Assembly (NCBI GenBank): GCA_021234155.1
Contig: JAJEKV010000058.1
Location: 6,880,992 to 6,944,991, forward strand
Length of the DNA stretch: 64,000 nucleotides
Origin: Isoetes taiwanensis
Taxonomy: Eukaryota; Streptophyta; Lycopodiopsida; Isoetales; Isoetaceae
Reading direction: 5' to 3'
In this document: one piece after another, positions 32,625 to 43,090 of the stretch
How positions within the stretch are numbered: the first letter of the stretch is position 1
Layout: each line of letters starts with the position of its first letter
The notes under the pieces: generated by a model
Told to the model about the DNA's origin: nothing
The model's input: the letters and a program-made list of their open reading frames with translations, nothing else
Databases searched by the model: none
Translations under genes and position numbers: made by a program

Positions 32625-32790
32625 ACTGTATAAATTTATACGACAGAAGAGCAGATGGTAAAAGTTTACACAGGGATGGTATAAATTTATACAGAGAAGG
32701 CAAACTTGTAGCTGCAGACTGTATAAATTTATACAGAGATGGTATAAATTTATACGGAGGAGGAAGACACGGCACAAATTTATACGAAAA
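32625..32790. repeat. Palindrome cluster upstream of the DUF7869 gene
   Basis: Four GTATAAATTTATAC cores and one decayed (CACAAATTTATAC) in 165 bp, flanked mostly by ACT/ATGG and CAGAG rather than CGG/CCG. They lie in the 5' UTR or promoter of the minus-strand gene. Confidence 0.9.
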
Positions 32791-32898
32791 CTCACAGACA
32801 CTTGTATTGGAATCTTTATGGAGAAACGCTATACGAAACGGCACTTAGCAGGGGTACTTAAGCCCGGCGCCGGCCACCCTATTTTTCATATACGCAGC

Positions 32899-32982
32899 TC
32901 GGAGTCGAAGGCGCTCGCGGTCCGCCTTATATACCCCCTCTTATTTGCTCTCCGGAACCTCTATACTCTAGTCCATACGGTC
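32899..32982 (+). promoter_or_regulatory. Core promoter of the ParB-methyltransferase gene
   Basis: GGAGTCGAAGGCGCTCGC (about 32900-32918), then TATATA (32928-32933) and CTCTTATTTGCTC, 50 bases before the ATG. The block GGAGTCGAAG-CGCTCGC ... CTTATATAC ... CTCTTATTTGCTC recurs at 43872-43930 and 63364-63416 in the related element, so it is conserved and likely functional. Confidence 0.65.
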
Positions 32983-35900
32983 ATGGCCACGTAAGTCTAC
33001 TTTCCGTACTGTTTTAGTTTCTCTTTGGTTTTAATCTGTTAGAGTGTAAGCCCCACGGTATAAATTTATACCGAGATGGCTCTGGATCGGTATAAATTTA
33101 TACGCCCCGTGCTCGAGCGGTATAAATTTATACCGCTGAAGACGGGCTTATAAACGAGACTGTTCGGCACGAAGCGGTATAAATTTATACCGCCCTCAAC
33201 ACATTCGATTGTTCGGGCGAAGTATAAATTTATACGCTTCGCTCGCAGCGGTATAAATTTATCGCCCCTGCTCGAGCGGTATAAATTTATACCGCTCAGC
33301 ACTAGCGTGTAAATTTATACCGCAAGTGCTCGAAGCGAGTATAAATTTATACCGCTCGAGAACCATTTTAAATTCTTGACGCCTAGTGCTCAAATCTAAT
33401 GGTCCCGAACCTTAATATTTTGGTAATATTGTTGTGTTTTCAGCTTAAATGACACAAATGAAGTGTTAATTTAGTGTGGATTTTATGCCCTTTCATCCTC
33501 TTTTTCTACTGTTTTTGTGTTTCAAAAATTCGAAAAAGGTACAGTTTCTTTTGTAAAAATGGTTTTTTTTGCGCATTACAGTGGCCCTAAGATCAAGTTT
33601 GTACTCGGAGGGTCATCATCAAAGGGTGCACCACCAGAGCCACAGACTTATGAACTAAAGGATCAGACTTGGTACGTCCACAGGGGCGCAAGAGAGAGCA
33701 AACCCACTGAGGCGTACCTTTACTTGTGCAAACAATCAGGGAAGGGCAAGTTCAAGTCCGATGATTATTACCCTGCTGGCGAAATTATAAGCCTTGTTGC
33801 TACAGAGAACGATGATGAAGTTCTAATGCAGTGCAACCATGACAAGGGTCCCGTCCACTATGTTCTGAATACTAGAATGCTTAGAATTAGCATGTGCAAG
33901 CCTAAAGACGTACACGATTACATTGCGGACAATTACAAGAGCGGCTTCGTAAGTTATTCTTACATGCTTTCCGTATAAATTTATACCGTCATTCTCTTAA
34001 CTTAACCCTGCATTACAGGACGTAGTAGAAATTTTGATGTCAGTAGTGCTGTGCGACGAAAAAGTGTTGGTCAAGGGTCTATGGTACCCCCGTACTATCG
34101 AAGAGGAAGTAGTAGAGGAAGAGGAAGAGGAAGAGGAGGAACCAGTCGTCACAAAGGGAAAGGGTAGGAAGTATTCCCTGGTAGAAGATACACAGCCTCC
34201 TACCAAGAAAAAGTCTAGAATCACAAAGTCCTTGACTATAGAGGAGTCAGCAGAAGCTCTTCAGAAGGCTCCAGGAGCAGATATCGTTGTGAAGCCCGCA
34301 GATAAGTCGAGTGCTATTCTCAAGCGGGTTAATGAAACCAAACTGCTCAAGCAGACCATTTCTTTGACACTAAGCACTATTAAGAGGCCACCAAAAAATG
34401 AAGATGGGGTCAGAGTGCTTCAGGTCCGAAAGTTGTACGCGGCACATGTGGCTATCCTTAAGCAAAGAATGAGAAGGAATCCTCATGCCCATGTGTCGCC
34501 ACTAGTTGTGATGGTGGACAGAAGTCAGTGCAACCAATTAAAAGACTACAAAAAGGCAGATTTTGAAGATTACACCTATTATGTTCTTGGAGGCACACAT
34601 AGTTATAAAGCAAGAAAAGAACTTTCAAAAGAAGAAAGCCGTAATGAAGTCCGGAAAGAGCGTGGAAGCACATATCTATGTGGGGGTGACAGACGAAGAG
34701 GCAAAAGTCATTGCCGTGAGTCACAATCTCGACAATGACTTCAGACTAAAGATGAGCCTAATAGACAAGATTCGCTTCATGCACCGAGAGTACGTGGATT
34801 TCAAACAAGTGCATGGAGACGACTTCAAAAAACAAAAGAACAAGCTTCAAGAGCTTCGAGAAGCCTGTGTGACAGAGTGTTGCCTCAGTTATGATTCGGA
34901 TAAGAAACCCATTATGGCTGTCAAACAATACGATAACTACTTTCAGCTAGCTTTCAGAGATGGTCAAGTAAGTAAAAGCTTCAATTCAATCTTTTGTAGT
35001 ATGTTTGGCGTAGTTAGAAGCTTGTAATAGCCTAGTGACGGTATAAATTTATATAGTAGGCGCGGTATAAATTTATCGCGAGTGCACGGCGCTGATCGAG
35101 CACCGGTATAAATTTATCTGTGACTTGCACCGTATAAATTTATACCGTGTTGAGTCGCCGTGCCCATCCTCTTACGCCATTCAACACTAAACTTCGTTTG
35201 AACATTTACAGGTGTGGGATCTTCAAGAGAGAATTTTTTGTATGTTCGAAGATGGGGAGCTCAAAGAACAAGCTAGGGACGCAGGATAGAAACCAAAGAA
35301 AGGTGGTGAATCAAAACAAAAAAATATGAGCATTGTACCACGGGACGATTCTGAGGTCTTAAAAGCAAAGAAATATTTGTTCGCCTGTTGGAAAAAGTAG
35401 TTGCCAAAGAATTCACATTAGACGAGATGGCCAAGGAAGCTAAAACGTAAGCCTCACTTGCTATGCCAAGTTTTTTTCTACCTTTTTTTGTCTTACAATA
35501 CTTTTCCCTCTGCAGTCAGAAAGACATTGTCACTTGCCAGGCCGAGTTAATGAAGCAGCTCAACCTAGAAGACTGGGAGGAGTGCAAACTTTTGTACCCA
35601 AGTTGCACCACAGACAGTATCATCAGAGAGCACGCAGTTAACTCCAGTGGCTGGGTAAGTTTTGCAAACAATATGTTATGTGTTTGTGCCTTTGTCTTAC
35701 ATTACTCTTCTGAGAACAAGAAGAAGGGGCTACCAAGCTGGATTTTTTAAACCTGGTTCGTAGGGCCAAAGAAGAGAGGCAAAGGCTTAAGGCAATTGAA
35801 GGGGGTAGAGAGGTCGCCACTTCCGGTTTTATTTGTACATATGAGAGATTTACCACATTTGGTCAGGACGTCCAGTACAGGGTTGTTGAGGGTGATTGTA

Positions 35901-37127
35901 CAAGGCTGGGGACTCTTTTAGACAAGCAAAATTTTACATTATACATTGCAGATATTCCTTATGGATTTAAAATAAAGGATAGCGCTTTTGATGAGGAGGC
36001 TTTCACTCACGTGCAAATCCGGTCTTTCCTGGATGGCCTAAAAAGAAGTCACGACATCCGAAAGCGGAGGGTCATCATTTTTCATTCCGACCTTCGGGGC
36101 GATGTCGGTGCTTAAACCTATGGGGAGGTGATGCATGCCGGCTTCGAAAACTGCGTTTGGTAAGCTTCACAATTAACGCTTTTTGTTTTACGGTAACTCC
36201 ACTGTATAAATTTATACCACATCTGTCTTAAGGTTTAAATTTTAAAGGCTGGAACAACCGCGGTATAAATTTATCTGACAAGGCAATGTCGTTTCAAATT
36301 TATCTGACTTTGCCGCCGTGGTATAAATTTATCTGACAAGGCAACCGTCATTATAAGTTTATACCGCCACACTCTTGGGCTAACTTATTTTCCTTGTTTT
36401 CTTTTTACTAATTTCTAATTGCTGTTTTGCTTGGCAGGCTTAAAACAAACGTCAAGGGTCATGGTGGTGGTCCGTGCTTAGTGAGCTGTTTCGAGCATTT
36501 TCATATAGGTTTTTACAGCGCGGACACCAAAAAAACCATGATTCATTTTAACACGCAGAATGAGAAGACTTCTCCCCGCAATGCATTTCGGTTCAGTAAA
36601 TTGTTTCAGAAATTAAAGAGACCCACTGGCGACAAACTGTTTTGTGGTGTCCCATTATCGAAGCCCCAACGACTTATTAATAATTTGGTACGAGTGGTTT
36701 TTCATACAGAGATCGGATCTTAGATGCCTTTTCTGGATCAGGCACCACAGCAGTTTGCACCCTTAAAGCAGGCCGCAATGTCGTCTCAGTCGACATAGAC
36801 CCAGATAAAGTAAGTTTCATCAGGACCAGGATAAGCTCTTGTGAATCTTTTCCTGATGAAAATGAGGAACTGGGAGCAAAGAACGGTGCTAGCGATGCTA
36901 AGGGCACTTACACAGAAATCCAGCCTCCACTTACAGGAAGAAGAGATGAGGAGGTGGAGTTTGTCGACTTAGAGCCTGTGGTGCCCGAGCTAGAGAAACA
37001 GCCTGTACCTGTGCCATTGGAATCAGAAGCAGGCGTCTCTGCTATCATACCCTCACAAGAGTCATATCCTAAAGGGTACGAGAGTCCTGTGGACTGGGAA
37101 GAACCACCTCCTCCACCAGTTGTATAA
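32983..37127 (+). CDS. ParB-like domain fused to DNA N4/N6-methyltransferase, intron-containing
   Basis: Exon 1 is ATGGCCAC (32983-32990) with donor GTAAGT; exon 2 starts 33582 in phase. Other boundaries seen: 33582-33948, 34019-34967, about 35213-35446, 35518-35655, about 35725-36159, 36438-37127. Domains: an unrecognised N-terminal domain (WYVHRGARE); an acidic run then KKKSR; a ParB-like domain (VRVLQVRKLY, then YYVLGGTHSYKA at 34589-34612, then VSHNLDNDFRLKMSLIDKI); a helical linker; and a beta-order methyltransferase with YRVVEGDCTRLGTLL, IADIPYG (35951-35965), PLSKPQRLINNLV and LDAFSGSGTT (36720-36749), the AdoMet-binding motif I. Motif IV is DIPY, not DPPY. The Pro/Glu-rich tail ends VV-stop. 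A TAG (35287-35289) and frame breaks near 34640, 35340-35400, 36040-36130 and 36690 disturb this copy; some may be read errors. It would methylate adenine or cytosine at its exocyclic amino group. Confidence 0.75.
33055..33360. repeat. Palindrome array in intron 1 of the methyltransferase gene
   Basis: Eight copies of TATAAATTTAT plus one decayed copy, most within the 18-bp palindrome CGGTATAAATTTATACCG, spaced 25-60 bp by unrelated GC-rich sequence (GCTCGAGC, CGAAGCG). Confidence 0.95.
33949..34018 (+). other. 70-bp intron 2 holding a single palindrome
   Basis: GTAAGT at 33949, acceptor CATTACAG ending 34018, phase 0. CGTATAAATTTATACCG occupies about a quarter of the intron. Confidence 0.75.
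35038..35148. repeat. Palindrome cluster in intron 3
   Basis: Four TATAAATTTAT cores. In the second copy of this region (54500-54622) nearly all read as complete CGGTATAAATTTATACCG, so the half-sites here (TTATCGCG, TTATCTG) look decayed or mis-read. Confidence 0.9.
36202..36370. repeat. Palindrome cluster in intron 6
   Basis: Three TATAAATTTAT cores plus diverged AAATTTAT and AAGTTTATACCG sites within the intron 36160-36437. Confidence 0.85.
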
Positions 37128-37136
37128 ATTTATACA
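37120..37136. repeat. Palindrome containing the methyltransferase stop codon
   Basis: TTGTATAAATTTATACA: the GTA Val codon and TAA stop (37125-37127) lie inside the palindrome. The same arrangement is kept at 56600-56616. Confidence 0.9.
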
Positions 37137-37544
37137 GTCAAGATTACAAACTAACTTTCATTGTAAACTATGTGCTAAGAAATATAACATATTTTGATGA
37201 TGATTTTTAATCTGAAAGCTTTGTCTCTTCAACAGTGCTTAATTAGAGCAACTCTTTCTTGCTCCATGATTTCACACTCTTTGTCTTCCCTATGTTTAAT
37301 TTTCTTAGTACTTATATTAAGCTTGCAAAAAGACAAACTGTATTTCCTTCTATTTTCAGCAATAAATACTTATTCAGCTTTTAAATTTAATGTCACCCTC
37401 CTCAAAACAAGCTTTTTTTTTTTTTTGCCCTCTTTAAAAAATGAAAAGGCTTCAAAAATGTTGGGGTATTTCGAATGCTAATTACTTAACAATCTATTTT
37501 GCTCCCTATTTTGTCTGTTTTTTTCAAGTTTCCAATTTTTATAA
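37128..37544. other. 3' region of the methyltransferase element
   Basis: AT-rich with no coding frame; contains a T run (37410-37424) and AATAAATACT, a possible polyadenylation signal region. Nearly identical to 56608-57025. Confidence 0.5.
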
Positions 37545-37598
37545 AGGAATCTTTCAAACGCACTTCTTAAATAAGTGCGTTTCATTTTAAACCTTGTT
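37545..37598. mobile_element. Right terminal repeat of the methyltransferase element
   Basis: Starts AGGAATCTTTCAAACGCACT and ends TTTAAACCTTGTT, with a hairpin (AACGCACTT / AAGTGCGTT). The same sequence ends the 43436-45604 element, where its inverted partner is found, so this is the likely right end of the larger element. Its own left end was not found; it may be lost at the hAT junction near 29870. Confidence 0.7.
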
Positions 37599-37784
37599 TA
37601 CATTGGTTCTGAATACATGGTCTCAGGAGTTTACATGAACACATAGCAGGATAAAACATATGCTTCAATCCCATGAGACATAAATGCAGCAAGCCAGCCG
37701 TGCACTAACTAACTTCTGCTACTAACAGCTATCTTCCATTATAAGCAAAATCAAAGTTGTTAGTTCAACGTGCTGCCTTTTTTG

Positions 37785-37976
37785 TTATAATTTCAAATCT
37801 ACTCCTAAAGTACTTCTATGTACAATAAACTTCTCCTTGATCAGAGGTTTAGTCAGCAGGTCAGCAGGCATTTCCTCTGGTGGAAGATGTTCCATAACAA
37901 TAGTTTCATCCACTACTTTCTCCCGTGTGAAAGATTGGATCTCTTTGTATTTGTATGTATCCAATCTCTGATCCAA
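37785..37976 (-). pseudogene. Copia RNase H tail fragment
   Basis: REKVVDETIVMEHLPPEEMP then ADLLTKPLIKEKF is the C-terminal end of a copia polyprotein. Only 63 codons remain. Confidence 0.75.
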
Positions 37977-38601
37977 TTTCGTAACTAGACTGTCTCTCTT
38001 AGTGACCAGCGTTTTGTGAAGAATTACAAAAACCCCTATCTTGAGATTGTTGCTTTAAAATTTCAACAGGAGCAACTTTGTATTTAGTGGAATCTGTGCC
38101 TTTGGTGTCGAAATTTGAATAATAAAAAGACCTAGCATGAAGCAATCAATTATCAGATTTCTCCATAAAATTAACCCTTAGAGCTTGTGCTTAATGCAAA
38201 ATGAAAGGGTTAAAATCATGCCATAGTTGCATCTTCACAACTTCCGATTTGGGATTAGTGGTTAACTTTCCTTGTGGCTTCAAAACCTTCTAATTTTGTT
38301 AACCTAGAGTTGTAGATGGAAAGGCTTCAGAAAATGCGCCTAGAGTTGTAGGATGGAAAGGCTTGAAAAGAGTATTATTGAAGAAACATACCTATTAATT
38401 TTTAAGGAACCGCTGGGAGAACTTGTGATAGGTTCTTTGGGAAGAACTTTCTTTATGCGGATCAATATCCTCGGACTTCACCGTTCCACTTTTCCCTGGA
38501 GAAGGTACTGATTTTTAAACATCCCAAACCCGATTGGACGGTGATCCAATGTATGCGATTGATCTGAGATGTAGCCATGCATTACGCCTTTCGCCCTAAC
38601 T

Positions 38602-39084
38602 TTGATCTTGCTATATGTTGATGACATGGTCTTCACGGAAGATGCAGCACAGTTAATTGCCCATAGTAAGGAGATGCTAGCACAACAGTTTGAAATCACT
38701 GAACCCTTTATGCAGCATCCCAAGCAATCACAGTGGCAAGCAGCTAAAAGAGTTTCTCATTACCTAAAGGGTACTTTTACAGATGCTCTTTATTACAGTT
38801 CAACTGATAGTTGTACTCTCAATCTTTTCTCTGATTCAGATATGACCACTAGTGATGTTGAATGGAGAAAGTCACGTACAGGATATGTTTCTTTCTTAGC
38901 TGATAATGCTATCACATGGCACTCTAAAAAGCAGTCCACTGTTAGTATCAGTACCTCAGAGGTTGAACTCAAAGCTTTTATGCATAGCTCTAATATCATG
39001 TCCTCCAGCTACTTTGTTAGGCTGAGCAGAATTATCAAAGTTAGCCCTTTCTTTGTTTTCCTTTCTTGGTGTACAGATATGTAA
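38602..39084 (+). pseudogene. Copia reverse transcriptase/RNase H fragment
   Basis: Begins at the RT active site (LLYVDDMVFT), jumps by deletion to the connection region (HPKQSQWQAAKRVSHYLKGT), then RNase H (NLFSDSDMTTSDVEWRKSRT, WHSKKQSTVSISTSEVELKA). The remaining 30 codons are not copia. It is opposite in strand to the preceding tail fragment, so they are separate debris. An AAATGCGCCTAGAGTTGTAG repeat lies before it (38310-38362). Confidence 0.8.
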
Positions 39085-39193
39085 GTAATATTTCTTTGAT
39101 TTTGCTGTTTTCATATGTTGACATGTTCAGATGCTAACTCGATATTAGATTAGGTATGCTTTTGCAAAGGTAAGCTCCTTAGAGATGATGCAG

Positions 39194-39582
39194 GTAAAGA
39201 ATTTGAGCAGAAGGCATCGGATGCTATGAAGACATATTGTAGGGATGTCATATTTAAGACAAAATCAAAGAAAGGCAAAGAACCATTGAATGTAAGTATC
39301 TTTGTACATTTTTATTATTTCAACCTAGTATTCGTACATTATTCTTATACTTGTACTTTTTTGACATTCAGGATATATGCTACGTTGATGATTCTAATGA
39401 GGTAAGAAAAGAAGCTTTATTATTAATGTTTACTTACAAAAGTTCTAACCATATCCTTTACTTAATAGGATAAGAATGAAAGGACAATGACCATGCAGGC
39501 AATGCAAATGAAGAGGGTCATGGGGATGAACCAACAAATAGAGAGGATTGAGTTGCTTATATTGATTATTTTGTTGACATGA
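39194..39582 (+). pseudogene. 3' exons of a CACTA-type transposon gene
   Basis: Three exons with GT-AG borders: 39194-39291 (KEFEQKASDAMKTYCRDVIF), 39372-39401 (DICYVDDSNE) and 39469-39582 (TMTMQAMQMKRVMGMNQQIE, stop TGA). Small phased exons just inside a CACTA-type terminus suggest the end of a CACTA transposase-associated gene. The upstream part is missing. Confidence 0.5.
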
Positions 39583-39719
39583 AAATTAGTATTTTGCCTT
39601 GAAACATTTTCTATGGGCATTTGTTATGTTGGAAATTCTACTTAATGAAACTTCGTACTTTAGCTTTTTGATATCTAATTTGGAAAAATAAATTATTTGT
39701 TATCAAAGAAAAAACATTT

Positions 39720-40473
39720 ACCTAGATGTTTATCCTTTTGAAACAAGTCAAAATGCACACATTGTCCCAAATTAGGTATTACCTAGACACATAACTTGTC
39801 ACAAATTGGTTGTCTTAGGGTAGATGGGTAGATGTAATATAGCTATCTTGTTGTCCCTAGCTTGCCATGTTGATGATGCTATGTTGTTAGTATAGGCTTT
39901 ATTTATTTATCATAATGTGGTCACAACACTTATATTCTTTAGACACAAAGCGGTAACAAAATTTCTTACTAGTTGCCTTATTATGGATAGGATTATAGCT
40001 GCTATTTTGTCACTATTTTGCCATGATGATGATGTTATCTTTGTTAGTATAGGCTTTACTTATCTATCACAATGTGATTATAACACTAGCTATTTTTTTA
40101 GACACAAAATTTCTTATCGACTTCTTGTAGATGCATTCTAGCTACTACTTTGTCGCTAGCTTGCTATAAGGTTGATGTAATGTTGTTCATAAGGGCTTTC
40201 ATTTATTTATCACAATGTTGATAAAATCTTGTCACAAGTTTGACATTTTCTACATTGCCATGTAGTTTTAAATTGATTTTGTGTCAATATTATGACATAA
40301 ATTGAGGCCACAAGCTTGACACAACATTCGACGCTATTGTGGCATGTTTGTGACAAATGATCACGACAAGTATAGCGTCAAGGCTGTGACAATAACTGGG
40401 TTTTGACAAGTTCTCCTTGTGTCAAGAAATTTGACGTTACACTAGACACTATAGGTACCCTTCTCTTGTAGTG
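39720..40473. mobile_element. CACTA (En/Spm) right end with subterminal repeats
   Basis: The last bases, read in reverse, are CACTACAAGAGAAGGGTACC, matching the CACTACAAGA terminus of plant CACTA elements; the end is at 40473. Inside it are at least three degenerate ~150-bp repeats (CTAGCTTGCCATG/GATGATG...TATAGGCTTTA...TATCACAATGTG...GACACAAA) and short TGTGACAA motifs, typical subterminal binding sites. The left end was not found. Confidence 0.75.
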
Positions 40474-42590
40474 CCTCCTGGTTGCTCTAGTCAGTTTGGG
40501 GAGCCAATAGCGGTGGTGGGATGGTGGCACCCTAAATTTTGGTGCTTCGCCATTTTATTTCAATAAAACCATTAAGGTATGCTTTGCCCTAATTGGTTAC
40601 CCAATTATACTAGTTCCCAAGGCAACCTTAACAACTAGATACTTATCGGTCGTACCCCTAGTCCAAATTGCCAAAGTGCACCTCGCAATTCAACTAGGCC
40701 ACGATGCGACCATAAAGGTTCCATGGCAAGCATTACCATCGAAATATTAAATTATCGCTCATTAGCATGCATGCAAATTCTAATAATGGTGCTGCAATTT
40801 ATTCTAGGCTAAAGCAGGAAATGCTTGGTTAGGAAATTTTGAGGAATTGTAACTGCGTGTAGATCTGAAAATTCACACTCTGAGTTTAGAAATAGCAAAA
40901 ACTTTACCTACTAAAAATAATGATTTTACTAGTTACTTTTGGTAGGAATGGAGTGCGGTATATATTTGGTAGGCTGGGCTAGATCCAACAGGAAATGCAC
41001 CGATTGTACTAAAAAAATTTCCCAAACCAAGGTGGAATGTGGTCTGCATATCTAGCATAATAACGGGGGGTTGCTTTTGATATTTTTATACTGTTCTTCA
41101 TATGGTTTTCCTATGATTTGGTTACTGTATTTATTTGGATGTACTAATTAGTATTTCTAGAGCGCACTCTTTCTGCGCCATTGATATTGAAAGAGGAAAA
41201 ATCTCTTTTAGGCATTGGGTTTTTTGCTTTTTGGGTTTTATAGATATCTATTTATTGGGTTGTTTTTCATAAGCTTTGAAATTTAAGATCAACACCGCAT
41301 GCAGGGCTCGAGCAGCTCTTCTATAGGGTTCCAAACCCACAGTAGGGTTTCATTCGAATGAAACTATGGTTCTATTTGGAGGCATAGAGCAAGAGGAGCA
41401 AAGCCAGTCCCTATTATTGCACTACCCTGCTGAGAATGAATCTGTTGAGAACATGAGGTAAGAATAAAGAACGCATGATTTGTTTTGCGATGTTGGCGAG
41501 TTATTAACGAAGCATCAAACCCCCATTAGAGGCGGTTGGGGTCTCAAAAGCGACCTCCTATCAGCCATTCCCGTCATATTTCCGCTCCTTTTTCCCATGC
41601 CACCTAGAATACCAAACTCTCATAATTATAGATTTGCTTGGAATATTCTTAGGAATAAGGGGATTGCACATTCATGGGCCATATGTATTTAATTACATTT
41701 GGTTGTCGGACGGTGATGCAACACGTGGCGCTTCTAAAATGCCACTTGCATTATAGCATACCAGGCAACTCATGGCGGTGTCTCTTGGTTTGTCGGATAC
41801 CAAAAGCGTGCATCGCGCCTTCTACATTTCAAAATTGGAATGTGTAGGTTGAAGCTTTGTATCGGATCAGACTTTCATTTCGGTGGCTGCAAGCTGCGCT
41901 TAACCGATCTTCACTTCATCCTATCTACAGGCTTCCGCCCCTACATTCGAAATTTGAATTTGCTTAATGTATAAAAGCATGGATTGTAGGAGAATGGACT
42001 TTTCGATTTCCATATGCGTTGCAAATTTCAAAAAAGCGAGGTTAATGCGGACATTAGGCTCACCGCGAAGCCCGAATTGTGTTGGGGCATAAAAATTGTA
42101 CACCTTCATTTGGCCCGATCGCGATCCCCTTGATATGGAAGTTGCTGTTGTCAAATTAAACTTAAACACAAGTGAGGTCGGCACTTACATTGGTTTTCTC
42201 GAGGAGGGTTTGGAGTGTGTTTTTAAATCCCAATTATCGTCATAGTGTGACGTAGCATCTTGGTATTAAATAGTATGTTAAATTCGAATTATATGGGTGT
42301 TCATTTTTCAGGTTAAACTCAAATCATATAGGTTTAGGAATAAGGTTAAAAAGGAAGATATTGGATATTTAGGAATAAGGTTAAAAAAGGAAGATATTGG
42401 ATATGGCTCAAATTTGAGACATGCACATAATGGCATGTAATGATGGTTGATAGGATTTGGAATTGAATCATTCCCTACGATTTTCCGTCTAATCCAGCCT
42501 ATATCTATTCCAGCCTAGATTAAGCCTATTCTCCCCAATCTCCGCCCAATCTTGGCTAGATCCTTAGCCCAATTTAGCTAGTCCATCGCC
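40474..42590. other. No intact gene; decayed first-exon-like segment at 41325-41460
   Basis: 41325-41460 (AACCCACAGTAGGGTTTCATT, then a Glu/Gln-rich frame ending at donor GTAAGAAT) is similar to 48080-48195, so both may derive from one gene's first exon; its ATG is ATA here. 42320-42420 holds a 39-bp tandem duplication (AGGTTAAAAAGGAAGATATTGG). The rest is AT-rich with no supported frame. Confidence 0.45.
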
Positions 42591-43000
42591 ATGAAGAGAT
42601 CAGCTACGGAAGAGCTAGGAGGTGTCCTCCAAGAGGAGCCTATTATGGCTGGAAGAGGTGTTCCCTTCGCAGTTCCCTCCGCAGCCCACGGTTCTTGCTT
42701 TGAATGCCTCTGATTCCTCGATTCCTCGATAACTTTGGCGAGGAATGGAGAATGAGGAATCGAGGAGGAAATTCGGGCGAGGAGTTCATCACGAGGTGTT
42801 CTTGAAGAATTTTGGATAGGAGATTCTTGAGAGAATGAGTGGTCTCTGCAGAAGGAGAAGAAGAAGAAGATGATGAAGAAGATGAAGAAGTTGAAGGCGA
42901 ATCCGGTGACTCTGAGGAGCTCATGGTACATGCTAAATGGTACATGCATGTTATTTCTTATTTTTTGTTTTTTGGATGGTGAAGCGGATGAATGAAATTT
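42591..43000 (+). pseudogene. Acidic small-protein gene, copy 1 (frameshifted)
   Basis: Starts MKRSATEE at 42591 but is broken at once by indels compared with the intact copy at 62081-62491. Most differences are at CTG/CAG sites (for example TCCTCGATTCC here, TCCTCTGATTCC there). The antisense Ser-rich frame is not a gene. Confidence 0.55.
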
Positions 43001-43019
43001 GTTAGAGGCAGAGCACCTC

Positions 43020-43090
43020 TTTTTTTTTTTTTTTTTTTTGTTCTTAGCCTCGGCTTAGCCTCCGGCTTGCCTCCGGCTTAGCCTCCGGCT
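43020..43090. repeat. T run and short CT-rich tandem repeat
   Basis: 20 T (about 43020-43039) followed by four GCCTCCGGCTT-like units; in the second copy the units read GCCTCCAGCTT. Confidence 0.75.

Noticed and set aside
31648-32844. DUF7869 gene start at the upstream Met (32844)
   Set aside because: The first 80 codons translate palindromes (YKFIPSLYKFI); the Met at 32604 begins normal protein sequence.
33066-33302. Minus-strand ORF rich in INLYR
   Set aside because: INLYR is just the translation of the palindrome CGGTATAAATTTATACCG; the ORF is a shadow of the array. The same holds for plus frames near 32534-32848, 44226-44534 and 63661-63876.
33055-33360. CRISPR-like array (short repeat, variable spacers)
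   Set aside because: The repeat is a perfect palindrome inside a plant intron, spacing is uneven, there is no leader or cas gene, and spacers share GC-rich motifs.
42643-42945. Ser-rich minus-strand ORF
   Set aside because: Antisense of the acidic protein gene's GAA/GAG-rich stretch.
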